A stretch of DNA of 64,000 nucleotides from Brachynemurus nebulosus (GCA_035578155.1 JAPWDM010000001.1:164459498-164523497), one strand, 5' to 3'. Shown: positions 35,301 to 46,389, numbered from the stretch's first letter. Translations and numbers: made by a program. Notes: generated by a model from the sequence alone, not told the origin.

Positions 35301-37649
35301 TACAAATTTTAGTTAATTTGTCATACTTTCCTCTTATATCCAGTACCATAGAATATTAAACTACATATTTTATTGGGAAATCGAATGAGAGCGTAATTTA
35401 ATGTTTAGCCTATCCGCAGTAGTTTTCTTATTCTTCAACAGATGGCTCATATTGACAGCTAATAATCATTTTTTTTGTTTTATTTCAGTACTATATTATA
35501 AATAATATTGATAAACGGTGCGAAAAATATTTTAAGATCGCGATGTCTGTGACGTCATAATGGTCATTATGTTAAAATATTCAATACAAAAACATTTGTA
35601 GCAAGCAATAATTGCGTGGTGGTAACAATAATTCAAAATAAAAAGACGTGTTTTTTAGGTAAGTGGCCATTATGACGTCACGTATACGCTCGGGATTCGG
35701 CCCGTTATCGGTTCTAACAATAAGTTTAAAAATTTATTTTTATTTTGATATAACTTTTTTAATATTACGTTTAAAGAAAAAATAAAAATAGTTTTCCTAT
35801 AAAACTTATATATGATCTTTCCATTTATGAAAAACAAAAATTTTCCTTAAAAACCTAATTGTCCATTTTTATTTAAAAACAATAAATATTGTGAAAAAAA
35901 AAAAAAAAAAAAAAAACAAAAAAAAATAAATAAATAAAATACCAAAAAATATTTCAATTTATAATTTTCAAGTAAAACCACACAAATTTTATAAATTGTC
36001 GAAACCTAGTAAACAAACTTTGCCTATCGCATGGGCGGATCCAGCCAGTTGGAAAAGAGAAGCTGCCTCTAATCCCAAGAGGAATTTTGAATAACCCTGA
36101 TTTTTGAATTGTATGTTTAATTAAAAAAAGTTACCCTTTGTTGGTTAAAAGGCGGGCGGGGGGGGGGTCGTACAGTGGCCTATCAGCAGCAGTTAATTTC
36201 TTTTATCTAAATTCTACGCTTCCCAGTAGTTTTATAATCGATTCGGGCAAGTGAGGAAGCCCGTTCTGACTGAATCGAATCTATAAGCAGCCACAAAAAG
36301 AGTAAAATTCTAACAGACGATCTGTCTGAAATATCGCTTACTTTCAAATGTATCCTTAGTTTTTCCCTTTTAGCAAATTCTTTTCCACATTCTTGACAAA
36401 CAAAATTATTTGGATTTGCATGTTCTTTAGAATGTTCCTTCAATTCGTCAGAATTTTCAAATCGTCGAAAACACGAGAAACAATGAAAACCATGCGTTAA
36501 TTTATGATTTTCTAACATTCCAACCAATACGAATATTTTATCACATTCGTCACATTTAAATTTATTTTCTGCATGTTTCTCCCGGTTATGATATAACAAT
36601 GCTCTTCGCCCAGAAAAACTTATTTCACATTCCTCACACTTATATTTTGCTTTTCTTACATATTTTTTTCTTTTTATTGGTTTTCTGTTTTTTGATGTTT
36701 CAGTATGTACTTCATTTGCGTCATCAGTTTTTATATTTACATCTTCGTTTAATTGTACGTGACAATAATCAGAATTTGAAAAGTAATCACATGATGAATA
36801 ATCATCTTGAATTTCATTTTTAATTTCTATTTTAGTTAGCGTATTCGTTGCGTCTATGTTAGAAGCCTTATTTCGTTTAAACTCAAGGACGCTAAGTAAT
36901 TTCTTCTCTGATAATAAACTTTGCCTTTTGAACTCATAATGATTGAATACTTGATCTATACAGTTCTGGCATAATGTTTTGGGCAATTCATCATCTACTG
37001 AGATCTACAAATAAAAAACGATTTCAATTAAAGTGAAAACACGTAATTATTGGACATAGACTGATTAGTGATTAGTGTTTAGCGAAGTAGAATGATTAGT
37101 AAAGTGTCTATTTTTTGCGAGTAGGACATCTCTTCTACACCTCTGTGTAGTTTTCTACATCTAGTTTTCTGTAGGTTTATTTGGGTGACCTGTGCGAGTG
37201 GTACAAACTTCGAAAACGTCGAAAAAGCATGAAATTGTAGCTTAAAAATGAAGAGGGTGGGGGTAAAATATTAAAACCTCCAAAAAGCACAACCTAGGCA
37301 CGAACTTTATCAACACACCAAATTTCAACCCTCTACGTTAATTCTGGGGGGCTGGGGGCGTGTTAGATCCAGCTAAAATCGTTTTTTCCCCCTGTACTCC
37401 CTCCAAATTATCCTAGGAAGCTGAATTTTGGATATGTTGTAGATAATTCACCGAAACATTATTTCCAATCAGTTTGGAAAAGTTTTATTGTTTTACCGCC
37501 CCCCACCACCCCCTTAAAGGTTGGGTCGGATCAATCCCAAAATTTGACCCCGCTTTGATAGTATGAGGTGCCTCGAAAATGAGCCCCATTTACCAAATTT
37601 CATCTCTTAACTTCCATAGGGGAGCCCTACACAAATTAAAAGGTGGCGG

Positions 37650-37721
<72 letters not shown>

Positions 37722-40700
37722 CATTTTTTTCTACATATTCGTGTTCTACGGGTCCGAAAACGAATAGCGCCCCTACTCTCGCCTCTCGCCGTTCTTGTCG
37801 TATAGACTGTATAAGTCTAATTTTTTCAAGGAAAAATTCGACTAATAATATGTTCATTGGTCTGTGTTTTTAATTCATTTAATCGATAGGTATTATAAAG
37901 CAATGGTGTTCATGGTATCCAACATATTGTATAGTTACGGATTATATTGTAATACACTGAAAAAAATATTATTTTTTTTACTTTTTTTTGTCAATAATAT
38001 TGTGTCTCTGCGGACAACCTAAGCTCAACAATTAGTCAAGTGAATTTAGCATCCTACATGTCTTATTTATGATTGAAAATATTGCAAATTCAAATAATAA
38101 TATGAGGGAGGAGGCATTAATTACATAAAAGAGAGTCGATCGCCGAAAAATTTAATACTACGTATGTGTAGAAAAGCAGCTCACATAGTAAAAAATGTAA
38201 AAAATGTTGAATCTCACTGCCATGAAGTGAAGCCCAAAACTTTCCTCTACACAGTTCCTATACATTTATTATTTTTATTTCTTTCTAACTATCAAAGTGT
38301 TTACAATTTTTGTGGGTGGTTGAAAAAAAAACTTACTCATACTCATACATACATCATAGTTTTTTGTGGCGATGGATGCTTAAGAAAATGCATTCAGGGC
38401 CACCAGGGCTGGGAACTATTTAAAATGATTTCATTTTAAATATGTATTTAAAATACAAAATGGCATTTTGCATTTTCTATTTTAAATAAGTTCGGTCAAA
38501 CCATTTTTCATTTTGTATTTAAAATGGAAATTTGAATACATTTTGCATTTAAAATGAAAATGCATGTATACTTAAATTTATGTGTATATATATGACACTT
38601 ATGACTCATATTAATCATAGAACTCGAATTGAACGTAGTCTAACAAATTGTGTTAAATGTGAGTCGATTTAATTGACTCAAATTTTTTATAATTCGAGTT
38701 TCAATGTCACTTGAGTTACTAGAGCTGCAGTTCTCTCAAGTCAAATTTTTCTGATTCAAATCGTGTGCTATTATTTTTAAGACACGTCGATAAGAAATGT
38801 TTTAGTACTTCGAGTAGATGTGTTTCATAATTTAGAAGCCGCAGTAGTAGCGTAGTCACGGTTTGATTATGTCACATCTGAATTAAATTTTACAATATTT
38901 TTGAGTAACAATATTTCAAGAGTTAAATTTTGTTTTCATATCATGCAAACTTTATAAAATGTTCTCAAAAGACTGCGCTGCCCTTATTTAATTTCAATAC
39001 GTTTGACACTTTCTTAACTTTTTTTTACTAATATAAAAAACGATAAAAGATTTATAGTATAAAAAAGTAAAAAAAGCATTTTGCATTTTATAATCCATTT
39101 TAAATAGCTATTTTCCATTTTCTATTTTAAATATGTTCAGCAAAATCATTTTCCATTTTGTATTTTAAATGCATTTTTGGAAACCATTTTCTATTTTAAA
39201 TGGTTTCTATGATCCATTTTTCCCAGCCCTGAGGGCCACAAAAAAACTCTATGGCTAACGAGCACCAAATCAGAGAAATTTACTACTTTAGTGTAGTAAA
39301 CTACTTTAGTTAGAACTAAAGAAGCATTATACTACTTCAGTATTTTACTACATTAGTTTTGTGCGGAGAGCTCATTCACAAAATATTTCTTTAGTTTCAA
39401 CTACTTTAGTTTTCTCCAAATACTCTTTTAGTTATTAGAAATGTGTGATGTAACATAAAAATTTTATCAGAAAAAGTTAAAAATAATGATTTCGGTGGCA
39501 TCCACTATAAACAAAAAATCTCCATAGAACAAATTTTTAGTTTCTTAGTTTTTTTTCTGAAAAATATGAAAATTTTATCTCTATTAAAAAATTTTATCTC
39601 TTTCATTTTTCCTATTTGGCGCGTATACCTACCGCTCCCCTAAATAAAAAGCTTGATTGTATACACGCCTGTCTTTTCTATCTTGAGCAGTTCGTACTAC
39701 ATATGGAGGGTAGAGTTAAAGGAGAAGTATCTCATATGGGACTTGAATCGAAAAAGTGGTCCCTGAATTTGATGAAATAATAGTTTAATAATTACTCAGA
39801 ACGGCGCTGATAAGCAATCAGGGTTCGATCTGAACTTAGCGATTATAAGTGAAGTGAAGTATGCCAAAGGGAAATACTAACTGTTAAAAACTGTTAAAAA
39901 CAATAAAAATTGAATTAAATATAAAAACAATAAAAATTGAATTAAATATAATAATTAAAACTGTTAAAAACAATAAAAACTGTTGTTTCAGTTTTAAAAT
40001 TTTCAGCGCTTAATTTTAAATTTAAGAATTTTAGCACACTAGTGCCATCTTAATTTCATCCACTTTTGGGGCCACTTTTTATATATGGACATACTTCTCC
40101 TGATACTCTACCCTGCATAGTACTACAGACTCAGACGTATTATCTTCATTAAAAACACCATTTATATTGTCAAAATACAGGCAATACCGATTAATTACTC
40201 GGTGCAGTAATGGGGAGAACAAGGACGGACAAATCAAAATCGTAGTTAATCCAAAATTAAACTGAAAAAAAATTTAGTTATAAAAAAGTTAATCAAAAAA
40301 ATCAAAAAACCAGACTGCGTAAAAAGCAAACTAAAGCGGTGGAAACAAGATGAAATAGAGAAAAAAAATGAACAAATAATAATTGTTCCAAGTTAAACAG
40401 AAATGTCTGATGCCTCTAACTGCTTCACTTTTCAATCATTTAGAAGAAAAAATATATAGATACGCATGCAACAGCTGGGTTTTCACATTGAGCCTGGTTA
40501 ATTTTCCCCCTCAAATAATCGGAAACTGACTGTAATATTTAATACAATTTTATTACCATGTTACAATATCTAATTAAAAACCCCCAAAAATGTTAAATTA
40601 CGAAAATAAGCCAAAAAGAAGGCACAAAAATACAGGTCATCAATGTTTTTTAAAGATACTCTTTTACATACTCCTGCTAGTGGGTAGAAATATATTTTGG

Positions 40701-41186
40701 CTTTGACTAACTCTTTTACATACTCCTGCTAGTGGGTAGGAATATATTCTGGCTTTGACTACTCTCTTAGTCTTAGTATTATACTCTAGAGTGGTGCACA
40801 CCAGCAATTGTTTATTCTCAAGAGAATATTTTGAATACTTCTTTAGTAAAATACTCCACAACTGAAAATACTACATTAGCGTAGAAAGTAATTGAAATCG
40901 TCAATTTTTCACTCTTTTAGTAAAATACTAAGTTAATTACAAAATCTCCTGGTTGGTGCTCGTCAGCCTAAATCTCAATAAGTTCATAATAATAATAATA
41001 ATACACTATTAATTTGTATTACATACAATGACTTACTTGTATTGAAGTACATTCTTCTAGTATTGTTACAAATTTAACTTCTTTAGTGTTTTCAATTTCA
41101 AATACATGATTAATTGTCTTATCATAACTTAAACATGTTCGACAAATATTATTAAAATCTAAATTCATTAATTGTTCAAATTCCAT
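23791..41186 (-). CDS. ZAD C2H2 zinc-finger protein, gene 3 (host of the P-like transposon)
   Basis: Exons: 41037-41186, 36342-37004, 26641-26764, 26338-26565, 23791-24005; all junctions GT-AG and all phases as in gene 1. Exon 1: 50 codons with [20 protein letters not shown]. Exon 2: [19 protein letters not shown], an acidic linker, a basic stretch ([17 protein letters not shown]) and fingers YKCEEC, FKCDEC, FHCFSC, FVCQEC. Exon 3: HLCTYC. Exon 4: YTCKYC (split), HVCSKC, YNCTMC. Exon 5: FICTYC, HVCTIC and a 15-residue tail. Ten complete fingers. Its 9.6 kb intron 2 holds a full-length P-superfamily transposon, a P-derived MITE and a 160-bp tandem array; the 4 kb intron 1 holds a hAT, an R3 element and an (AT)n tract. 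The coding exons remain intact. Assignment of the distant 5' exons to these 3' exons is inferred from order, strand and phase. Confidence 0.83.
24161..24382. repeat. R5 MITE copy c
   Basis: 222 bp with inverted ends TTGCGACGTAAAGATT / complement TTAGCGACGCAGAGATT and the TCTGGTGG subterminal motif on both sides. In intron 4 of gene 3. Confidence 0.65.
24422..24912. repeat. R5 MITE copy d with nested R4
   Basis: TTAGCGACGC...GTTGCCAA ends. Removing R4 and one target copy leaves about 223 bp, the family length. Confidence 0.65.
24499..24758 (-). mobile_element. R4 hAT-like MITE, copy d
   Basis: 260 bp with CACTGAGTACTGAGTCGAAC and complement CATTGAGGAGAGAATCGACT ends, flanked by a perfect 8-bp duplication CTACATGT (24491-24498, 24759-24766). 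Nested in R5 copy d. Confidence 0.78.
25407..25510 (+). repeat. R13 element, fragment
   Basis: AGAGTGTCTATAATAAATAG through GACATGTGTGCTGAACGC and CATTGGAAATAAATTAAATG matches one half of the full R13 copy at 62965-63638. Confidence 0.5.
25615..25845 (-). mobile_element. tRNA-derived SINE, copy 2
   Basis: 25736-25808 (- strand) has D arm GCCTAGTTGGTAAGGC, anticodon arm CTTGG-CTGGTAA-CCAAG (GGT) and T arm GGGTTCGAGTCCC. Flanks match SINE copy 1 (GGAGTGGCACTCGAAC upstream; TTTGGTAATTTTTCAAAC and GTGTTCAAGTATCAG downstream). A GGT anticodon is not expected in a functional nuclear tRNA-Thr, which favours a SINE. Confidence 0.75.
26904..27341. mobile_element. P-element-derived MITE (R2), copy b
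   Basis: 438 bp. Left end CATGTCCCTGCCACTTGTAT and right end GAGTGGCAGGGACATG match the termini of the adjacent P-like transposon. Flanked by a perfect 8-bp duplication GTCAAGAC (26896-26903, 27342-27349). Only a 9-base spacer-plus-octamer (G then GTCAAGAC) separates it from the full-length element. Confidence 0.85.
28381..33341 (-). CDS. P-element/THAP9-like transposase, seven exons, one frameshift
   Basis: Exons: 33120-33341, 31350-33001, 30698-31271, 30168-30326, 29929-30096, 29608-29811, 28381-29149. Exon 1 is a THAP zinc domain (CVPNC ... CEKHF). Exon 2 begins with four 66-residue repeats, then a CRGC/CRSC Cys region, a coiled-coil-like basic segment (about 70 residues) and the P-type helix-turn-helix region. 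RNase H-like acids: Asp in [12 protein letters not shown], Asp in [14 protein letters not shown], and Glu in NQDALE, the last codon of exon 6; exon 7 continues [17 protein letters not shown]. About 20 codons into exon 7, near 29080, a one-base shift separates this from [17 protein letters not shown], which is otherwise open to the stop, so this copy is inactive unless it is a sequencing error. Intron 4 uses a GC donor (CAG|GCAAAC). Length near 1250 residues against about 750 for Drosophila P, partly because of the repeats. Confidence 0.88.
29253..29384. mobile_element. foldback MITE inside P transposase intron 6
   Basis: Arms of about 30 bp (TGACTGGTTAATTTTAAAAG and complement TGACTGGTTAATTTTGAAAG, continuing to GTGGCATAAT) surround a poly-A run and an (AT)n stretch. 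A secondary insertion into the P-like element. Confidence 0.7.
32188..33001 (-). repeat. four tandem 198-bp coding repeats in the P transposase
   Basis: Four in-frame 66-codon units follow the THAP exon. Each begins [14 protein letters not shown], contains [10 protein letters not shown] and [13 protein letters not shown], and ends SFNQEALPQ or SFNQEALPR; the last ends SFNQIL. The copies differ by a few substitutions and keep the frame. The units are acidic and probably disordered. Confidence 0.9.
33956..34771 (-). repeat. five-copy 157-169-bp tandem array with conserved peptide
   Basis: Units start at about 33956, 34125, 34282, 34444 and 34611. Read on the - strand, each contains a peptide of the type [20 protein letters not shown] followed by [14 protein letters not shown] and a stop. 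One unit has an in-frame stop, one a 3-bp deletion that keeps the frame, and the 33956 unit reads on into [19 protein letters not shown] before stopping. Function unknown. May be a multiplied terminal exon of an unrecognised mobile gene. It lies in intron 2 of ZAD gene 3. Confidence 0.6.
34772..36341. other. intron 2 of gene 3, remainder
   Basis: AT-rich, with poly-A at 35890-35930 and a poly-G run near 36160. No gene or repeat family recognised. Confidence 0.35.
37652..37717. repeat. (AT)n microsatellite
   Basis: About 33 uninterrupted AT dinucleotides in intron 1 of gene 3; open frames across it are artefacts. Confidence 0.95.
38404..39231. mobile_element. hAT element, non-autonomous (CAGGGCTGGGAA ends)
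   Basis: 828 bp, inverted ends CAGGGCTGGGAA, flanked by a perfect 8-bp duplication AGGGCCAC (38396-38403, 39232-39239). The interior is dominated by CATTTTRAAATGG-like palindromic units. No transposase. A truncated relative is at about 57000-57530. Confidence 0.85.
39252..40971. mobile_element. 1.7 kb element with GGCTRACGAGCACCAA ends, nested R3 inside
   Basis: Left GGCTAACGAGCACCAAATCA and right complement GGCTGACGAGCACCAACCAG form the inverted ends; subterminal ACTACTTTAGT-type motifs recur at both sides. A 52-bp unit (CTTTTACATACTCCTGCTAG...) is tandemly duplicated at about 40659-40762. Target duplication not resolved. Confidence 0.55.
39702..40119 (+). mobile_element. R3-family MITE copy b
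   Basis: 418 bp, left TATGGAGGGTAGAGTTAAAG, right complement TATGCAGGGTAGAGTATCAG, with a perfect 8-bp duplication GTACTACA (39694-39701, 40120-40127). Confidence 0.78.
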
Positions 41187-41655
41187 AATGTTTATGTCGT
41201 TTAAAAAAGTTGGTTTTAAAATAAAGTATGAAATGTTTTTTACGATATAATGGCTGCGTTCAACAATACAATTTGAAGGTAGGGAAGGTATAAAGTTTGT
41301 TCTGTGGTATAAAGCGTATAAAGAATAGTGTTTTGACTTTGGGAGGGGATGTTAACAATTCAATATGTGTAAACACACACGTTTTTAATAAAAAACAAAA
41401 TAAAAACAACAAGAAACTGATCAAAAAATATAGAAAAAATTGTTCTATATCAAAAGTCAGAGAAACAAGGTGGTACTAGTAGACGAAATTTGATCGAAAT
41501 CGATTAGAGTCATATCGATTAAAGAGCGATAGGTTCTCAAAATATATAGAGAGAGATAGGATCAATAAGAGATAGATTATCAAAAAAGAGTTCTCTTCAC
41601 AGATCAATAAACACTAATGTATGAGCCATTTTCTCAAAAGATGTAACAGTCCTGA

Positions 41656-41967
41656 CACCAGGGCGGCGACACAGGTAATTTGAGACTACATCTCTATGAC
41701 TGAAATTTTAATTTAAAAATTGTTATGTAACCGCATAAGAAAATTATTTAACACCAGGGCGGCGACACCGGTTATTCGGAACTACATCTTTATAGTTGGA
41801 ATGGTTGGAATATTAGTTTCTAAAAAAAAAAAAACAATATTCCTAGGTAACCGAATTGGAAAATTTCGTTGCTAAAGTGGAATTAACAGAAGGTGATTTT
41901 TGGTTGGTTAAATTAATATCTCGATTATAGACATGTAATCCCAAATACCTGTGTCGTCGCCCTGGTG
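41656..41967. mobile_element. 312-bp MITE nested in the left end of the transposon
   Basis: Left CACCAGGGCGGCGACACAGG and right complement CACCAGGGCGACGACACAGG extend about 42 bp inward. A third direct copy of the end at 41752 shows an internal tandem duplication of about 96 bp. Confidence 0.7.
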
Positions 41968-42334
41968 AGATTGCTGGGTCATTCCATTTCGTACACAATT
42001 TCAGAAAAAAAAAATAAAGTAGTGAATTAGTTGTTAATTTATAATTCAAAATAATAAATAAACAACAAATTATTTAAATTCGATAATTGTTTGGCTTAAA
42101 AATATATAATTATCGTTTTATTTGAAATGAAAGTCACATCAAAACGCATTCCTCGAGTGGCATTTTTTTCACTAAATTGGCGACACTGAAAACAGTTGAA
42201 ATAATTTTAAAATGACATCTTAAATCTAACAAACACGCGTAGAAATTTTCGATTTATTAATTGTTGTAAAAAAAAATAAGTATTTTATCTTTTTTACGTA
42301 AATTTTTTGCGGGTTTGTTTTGGGACAATTCATT

Positions 42335-42529
42335 GTAACGCCCGTTACAAAAAAGGTAAGTTAGTTTACATGGCTATTTATATTTTGTGATTACAATTAC
42401 ATGGTTTGGGAAAAGTAAGATTATGATTGCAAGCTAACAACTTATATTATTGACTTTATGATGGACTTTGAATTTGACGGTATTTTGATAAAAACAAATC
42501 TGTAACACCCGTTACGTAACGGGTGTTAC
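42335..42529. promoter_or_regulatory. left cluster of GTAAC-N4-GTTAC sites (3)
   Basis: GTAACGCCCGTTAC at 42335-42348, GTAACACCCGTTAC at 42502-42515, and its exact complement GTAACGGGTGTTAC at 42516-42529; the last two abut as a perfect 28-bp inverted repeat. Candidate transposase-binding or promoter sites, 207-401 bp upstream of the transposase start. Confidence 0.7.
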
Positions 42530-42735
42530 AGGTTTTTCAAAATGCTTTTGTTGTATTTTATATTTATTTAATATGAAAATTTCGTAAGCTTTGAAGTAGT
42601 ATGATGCTTTTTATAATAACTGGTTAGTTTTTAATATGAAAAGGACAGTTTTTTAAAAAAAAAAAACTTCTTGGAAATTGATTTGTTGCATGCGTGACTG
42701 TTAAACTTTGGTGTTTGTATTTAAAGGTACACGTA

Positions 42736-44738
42736 ATGCCTTCTGCGAAGGATAGGATGAAGAAATATAGACAAAATTTAAAAAATAACGCTTTAAAGCA
42801 TGCTGAACATTTAAAAAAAGAAAGAGAAAGAGATCGGAAGAGAAGAGAAGATATGAAGAAAAAGCATGAATTGGATCCGAAATCGAAAGAAATATCACGT
42901 GAAGGGACAAGGAATCGAGTTAGGTTGTTTCGGGCTAATCTAAAGGCAAAGCAGTTAAATGATCGTGCTGCTGTTTCACCCATAGGAAGTTATAAATGCA
43001 CGCACACATTTGGGAAAGCACTACAAAAACTTAAAAAAAATTTGCCAGAATCGCCGACGAAAAAGATTGCTGTAGTGAAGAAATTGGCAATTGATGTACT
43101 TGGAAACGACATAGATATTTCAAAGGAAAGCTTTTTTAAAGTAAATAGATTACAGAATGAAACTGAAAATGCTGTCAGAGAATTTTACTACAAAGATGAT
43201 ATCACTAGACAGACTCCAGGAAGAAAAGATTTCAAATCTGTAAAAGATCCTATTACCGGAAAACGAACCAGAAAGCAAAAGAGGACAATGATTCTTACAA
43301 TTAAGGAAGCTTACGAATTATTTAAGATTGCAGACCCTGAAATTAAAATAGGAAAATCTACTTTTTACAAGTTGCGCCCAACAGAGGTCATTTCAGTTTC
43401 TTACACGGAGCATGTCGTTTGCGTTTGCGCACAACATTCAAACTTCATTAACATGATCGAAAGTGTACAAAAATGTTTGACAGAATTTCCTAAAACGCAC
43501 AAAGATCTGATTAACGCCACAATTTGCAGTCATGAGTGGAAAGAAAATTGTATGCTAAGCTTATGTCCAAACTGTCCCAAAGATTTTTGTGCAAAGTTCG
43601 ACACAAATGAGAATATAGATAAAGAGGAAACTTTTCCACTCTTTCCACTTGGAAAGAGTGGAATACACAAAGCAATCGTCCAAAGCTGATTACTAAAACC
43701 ATGAGATGCAAAGAAGTAGTTCATCAAATGGATAAAAGCATAGGCAAGTTTAAGCTCCATTGTTATGTAAAAAAGGTACAGTCTGAGTACTTTGAGCACT
43801 TAAAAAATAATTTAAAAAACAATGAAGCTGTTGTGCAAATTGATTTTGCCGAAAACTATTCGCTAATCAGCCAGGATGAAATTCAAAGTGCTCATTGGAG
43901 TCACGACCAAGTAACTTTATTTACTTGCTGCATTTGGTTACCAAGTCAAGAAATGAAACCTGTCGTAATTGTGGGTGACGATACGGCTCATACAAAATAT
44001 GCAGTGTGGTCCTTCTTGAAGAGGATTTTTGAATATTTACGGGATATTAATAACAGTATATCCAGTGTGACCATCTTTAGCGATAACTGCGCTGCTCAAT
44101 TTAAAAACCGCTATATTCTCTCAATTCTAGAAAACATAAAAGAATGTGCTGGATTAAATTGTCTTAAGTGGGCTTTTTTTGCTGCGTCGCATGGTAAAGG
44201 TGCAGTAGATGGTTTGGGTGGCACTGTAAAACGAGTAGCGTGGACTGGGGTAAAATCTAGAAAAGTCGTCTTAAATTCTGCTGAAGACTTTTTCCTCTAC
44301 GTAAAAAATGAAATAAAAGGCATACATATAACATTTGTGTCCAAAAATGAAATTAAAGAGGATAGACCTCTTTTGGACAACATCTGGATAAACATTCTTC
44401 CCATTCCGAAAATCCAAAGTCTACACTATTTTGAAACCGTCGATGACCTCCAAATTGCCGCAGCACGCACATCAAACGCAGCTACATCCCTCATAAAAGT
44501 AAAAATCGGTATAAGGTTGCCTAACTTACCTAACTCTGATTCCGAATGGTCTGACGAGGACTTGCAACCTCTTGCTGCAGTTTCACAATCAGCTGAAGAG
44601 GTAAGTAGTGACGATCTCTGTATTTCAGTGCCACCTGTATTAGTCAACATCGCAAAAAAGAGATTACGTTTCTGTGATGTTTACACAGATTCTGAAGACG
44701 AAATTGTGCCAGAAGATGAAAATATTTTCGATGACTAA
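42736..44738 (+). pseudogene. transposase-like protein of an uncharacterised invertebrate family, interrupted by one frameshift
   Basis: The first part (42736-43689) starts MPSAKDRMKKYRQNLK with a very basic, helical N-terminus, then FGKALQKLKKNLPESP, REFYYKDDITRQTPGRKD, IKIGKSTFYKLRP, a CVCAQH Cys/His region and CPNCPKDFC. The second part (open from 43623, to 44738) is one base out of register and contains VVQIDFAENYSLISQDEIQS, AHWSHDQVTLFT, TIFSDNCAAQFKNR and FFAASHGKGAVDGLGGTVKR, then an acidic tail. I recognise this motif order as a multicopy protein family of arthropods and cnidarians without an agreed function; the spaced acids (DFAEN, FSDNCA) suggest an RNase H-like transposase (inference). 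The shift lies between 43623 and 43689, at a 10-bp-stem hairpin. Start 42736 is preferred because upstream codons are not family-like. Confidence 0.75.
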
Positions 44739-45224
44739 TAATAAATAGAATTTCGATGATTAATAATAAAAATAAATGTAATAAAATAAATTTTTTTAAT
44801 CCACATTAATAAAAAGTTAGCAAAAACATTCGATCTGGGATTTTCATTAAATTAATAGCTGAAAGGGAAATGATTAAAGAATACCGATATACTGCAATAT
44901 GCCAAAATTCAGTCATGGAATCTGAAGGTGTAATCCGACTTATGTACCTGAAAATGGTTGGAAATAACAAAAAGGTGTTTATCTGCAATGAAGATAACGT
45001 ATCCGATATCGCTTTTGAGAATATTACCTGGTCCAACTCTTACGAATAGGGGTAGTCGCACCTATTACAACTTTGCTGATAAAATTGATATTTTAGCAAA
45101 TTAAGTCTTAATATTATTAAAAAAGTATTAAATAATGTTCACTGGGACAGTTGCTGTAATTCTGAGTTGTTAAATATTTATAAACAAAGATATTTCGCTT
45201 TATGTTTATGTTAACTTCGTACTC

Positions 45225-45618
45225 GTAACACCCGTTACAAAAGTTGGTAACACCCGTTACGCACTGAAATTGCTATTAAATTTAATGTATAGGTCGAAAA
45301 TTAGAAATAATGTTTGTAAAAGGTTACCTGTTCAGTTAATAACCGTCTAATGTGGTTTTAAATTTATAATTTAACATAAATTCGCAGAGTTTTTGTTTAT
45401 TTCAAATCCATGCAGAACTTACGAGCAAAATTAAGTAACACCCGTTACGTCACATACGCTGGATTTTTCCTAATTTATAATATACATAATGAAATTTGGT
45501 TAAGTCTAAATATAAATAGAAATTAAAAGGTGGGTGTTATGATCTTAAAAGTTAGTGTTTTTCTCTAAGTTTGTTTCTTATTTATATTCTAAAGTGTACG
45601 ACCCGTAACACCCGTTAC
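45225..45618. promoter_or_regulatory. right cluster of GTAAC-N4-GTTAC sites (4)
   Basis: GTAACACCCGTTAC occurs exactly at 45225-45238, 45247-45260, 45435-45448 and 45605-45618, all in the same orientation. I saw none outside this transposon. With the left cluster they frame the transposase gene. Confidence 0.7.
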
Positions 45619-46389
45619 AGAGAATGACCCTGCTACATATTTGAGAAAATGGTCCATTATAATACTACTAGACAAAGAGTAAAGCCAGTTTGTAGGCATT
45701 TTTTTTTTGAAGCAGGTAACAGGATGAGACGGGTGAGATTTAAGGAATACAATATATTGTCCACTTTTGAGCAAATGGGACTATAATTATTGCAGGATAT
45801 AATTTGTATATGTACGTATTTTGAAAATAAAGCGAATACCACTTTCTTTCTTTCAAAATTTTGCAGTTTCTTCTCAAAAAAGTAAAATTTTTTTACCAAT
45901 ATTATATTCTTACAATAATTATTTGAAAGCGTTACTACGGATACAATCGGTTATTGCATTGATTATTATATTACAGAATACTATTAGGTCGGAACTTGGT
46001 CGTATCTGGCTGCCTCAATTATACATTTATATAATTAGTCTATATAATATAATATATAATATAATATATAATATGATATATAATATGTTCATTGGTCTGT
46101 GGTTCTCTTTATTCTTCTGACTCTTTCTAAATTTGCCATGAGTTACCGTACAAGCAGTATGTTAATTAAAATCCAGTTTGACTGAACACAAAATTTTCAT
46201 TGTTTTATTGCAATACAAGGGAAATGCAGAAAAATTTAAAGAAGCCATAAATCTGTCGAATCAATAAATAATGATAAAAAATTACATTTTCCGATATTTT
46301 TTAAATAAAATATATTATAAATATTCAAAACAGTTTAAAAAATATTTATTTATATTTGTAGTAAACAATTTTATATTATAAACTGCAAT

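Larger units (their letters stand above)
41618..45660 (+). mobile_element. transposon of an uncharacterised invertebrate family, about 4 kb
   Basis: Inverted ends: left GAGCCATTTTCTCAAA...ATGTAACAG and right complement GGACCATTTTCTCAAATATG..AGCAGGGTCATTC (the latter matched again by CTGGGTCATTCC at 41974 after a nested MITE). It encodes a split transposase-like protein (42736-44738) and carries seven GTAAC-N4-GTTAC sites, three left and four right of the gene. The empty paralogous site at 58822-58870 supports insertion. Exact ends and target duplication are uncertain by several bases. Confidence 0.65.
41598..46104. mobile_element. MITE with CACAGAYCAATRA ends, split by a larger transposon
   Basis: Left CACAGATCAATAAACA and right TGTTCATTGGTCTGTGGTT are inverted. 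The same 422-bp element, uninterrupted, is at 58822-59243. Here the transposon at about 41618-45660 separates the first about 20 bp from the rest. Confidence 0.6.

Noticed and set aside
37579..37873. Open frames encoding poly Ile-Tyr
   Set aside because: They are translations of an (AT)n microsatellite.
42694..42735. Upstream Met as start of the transposase-like gene
   Set aside because: The extra 14 codons are hydrophobic and unlike the family; Met at 42736 precedes the conserved basic region.
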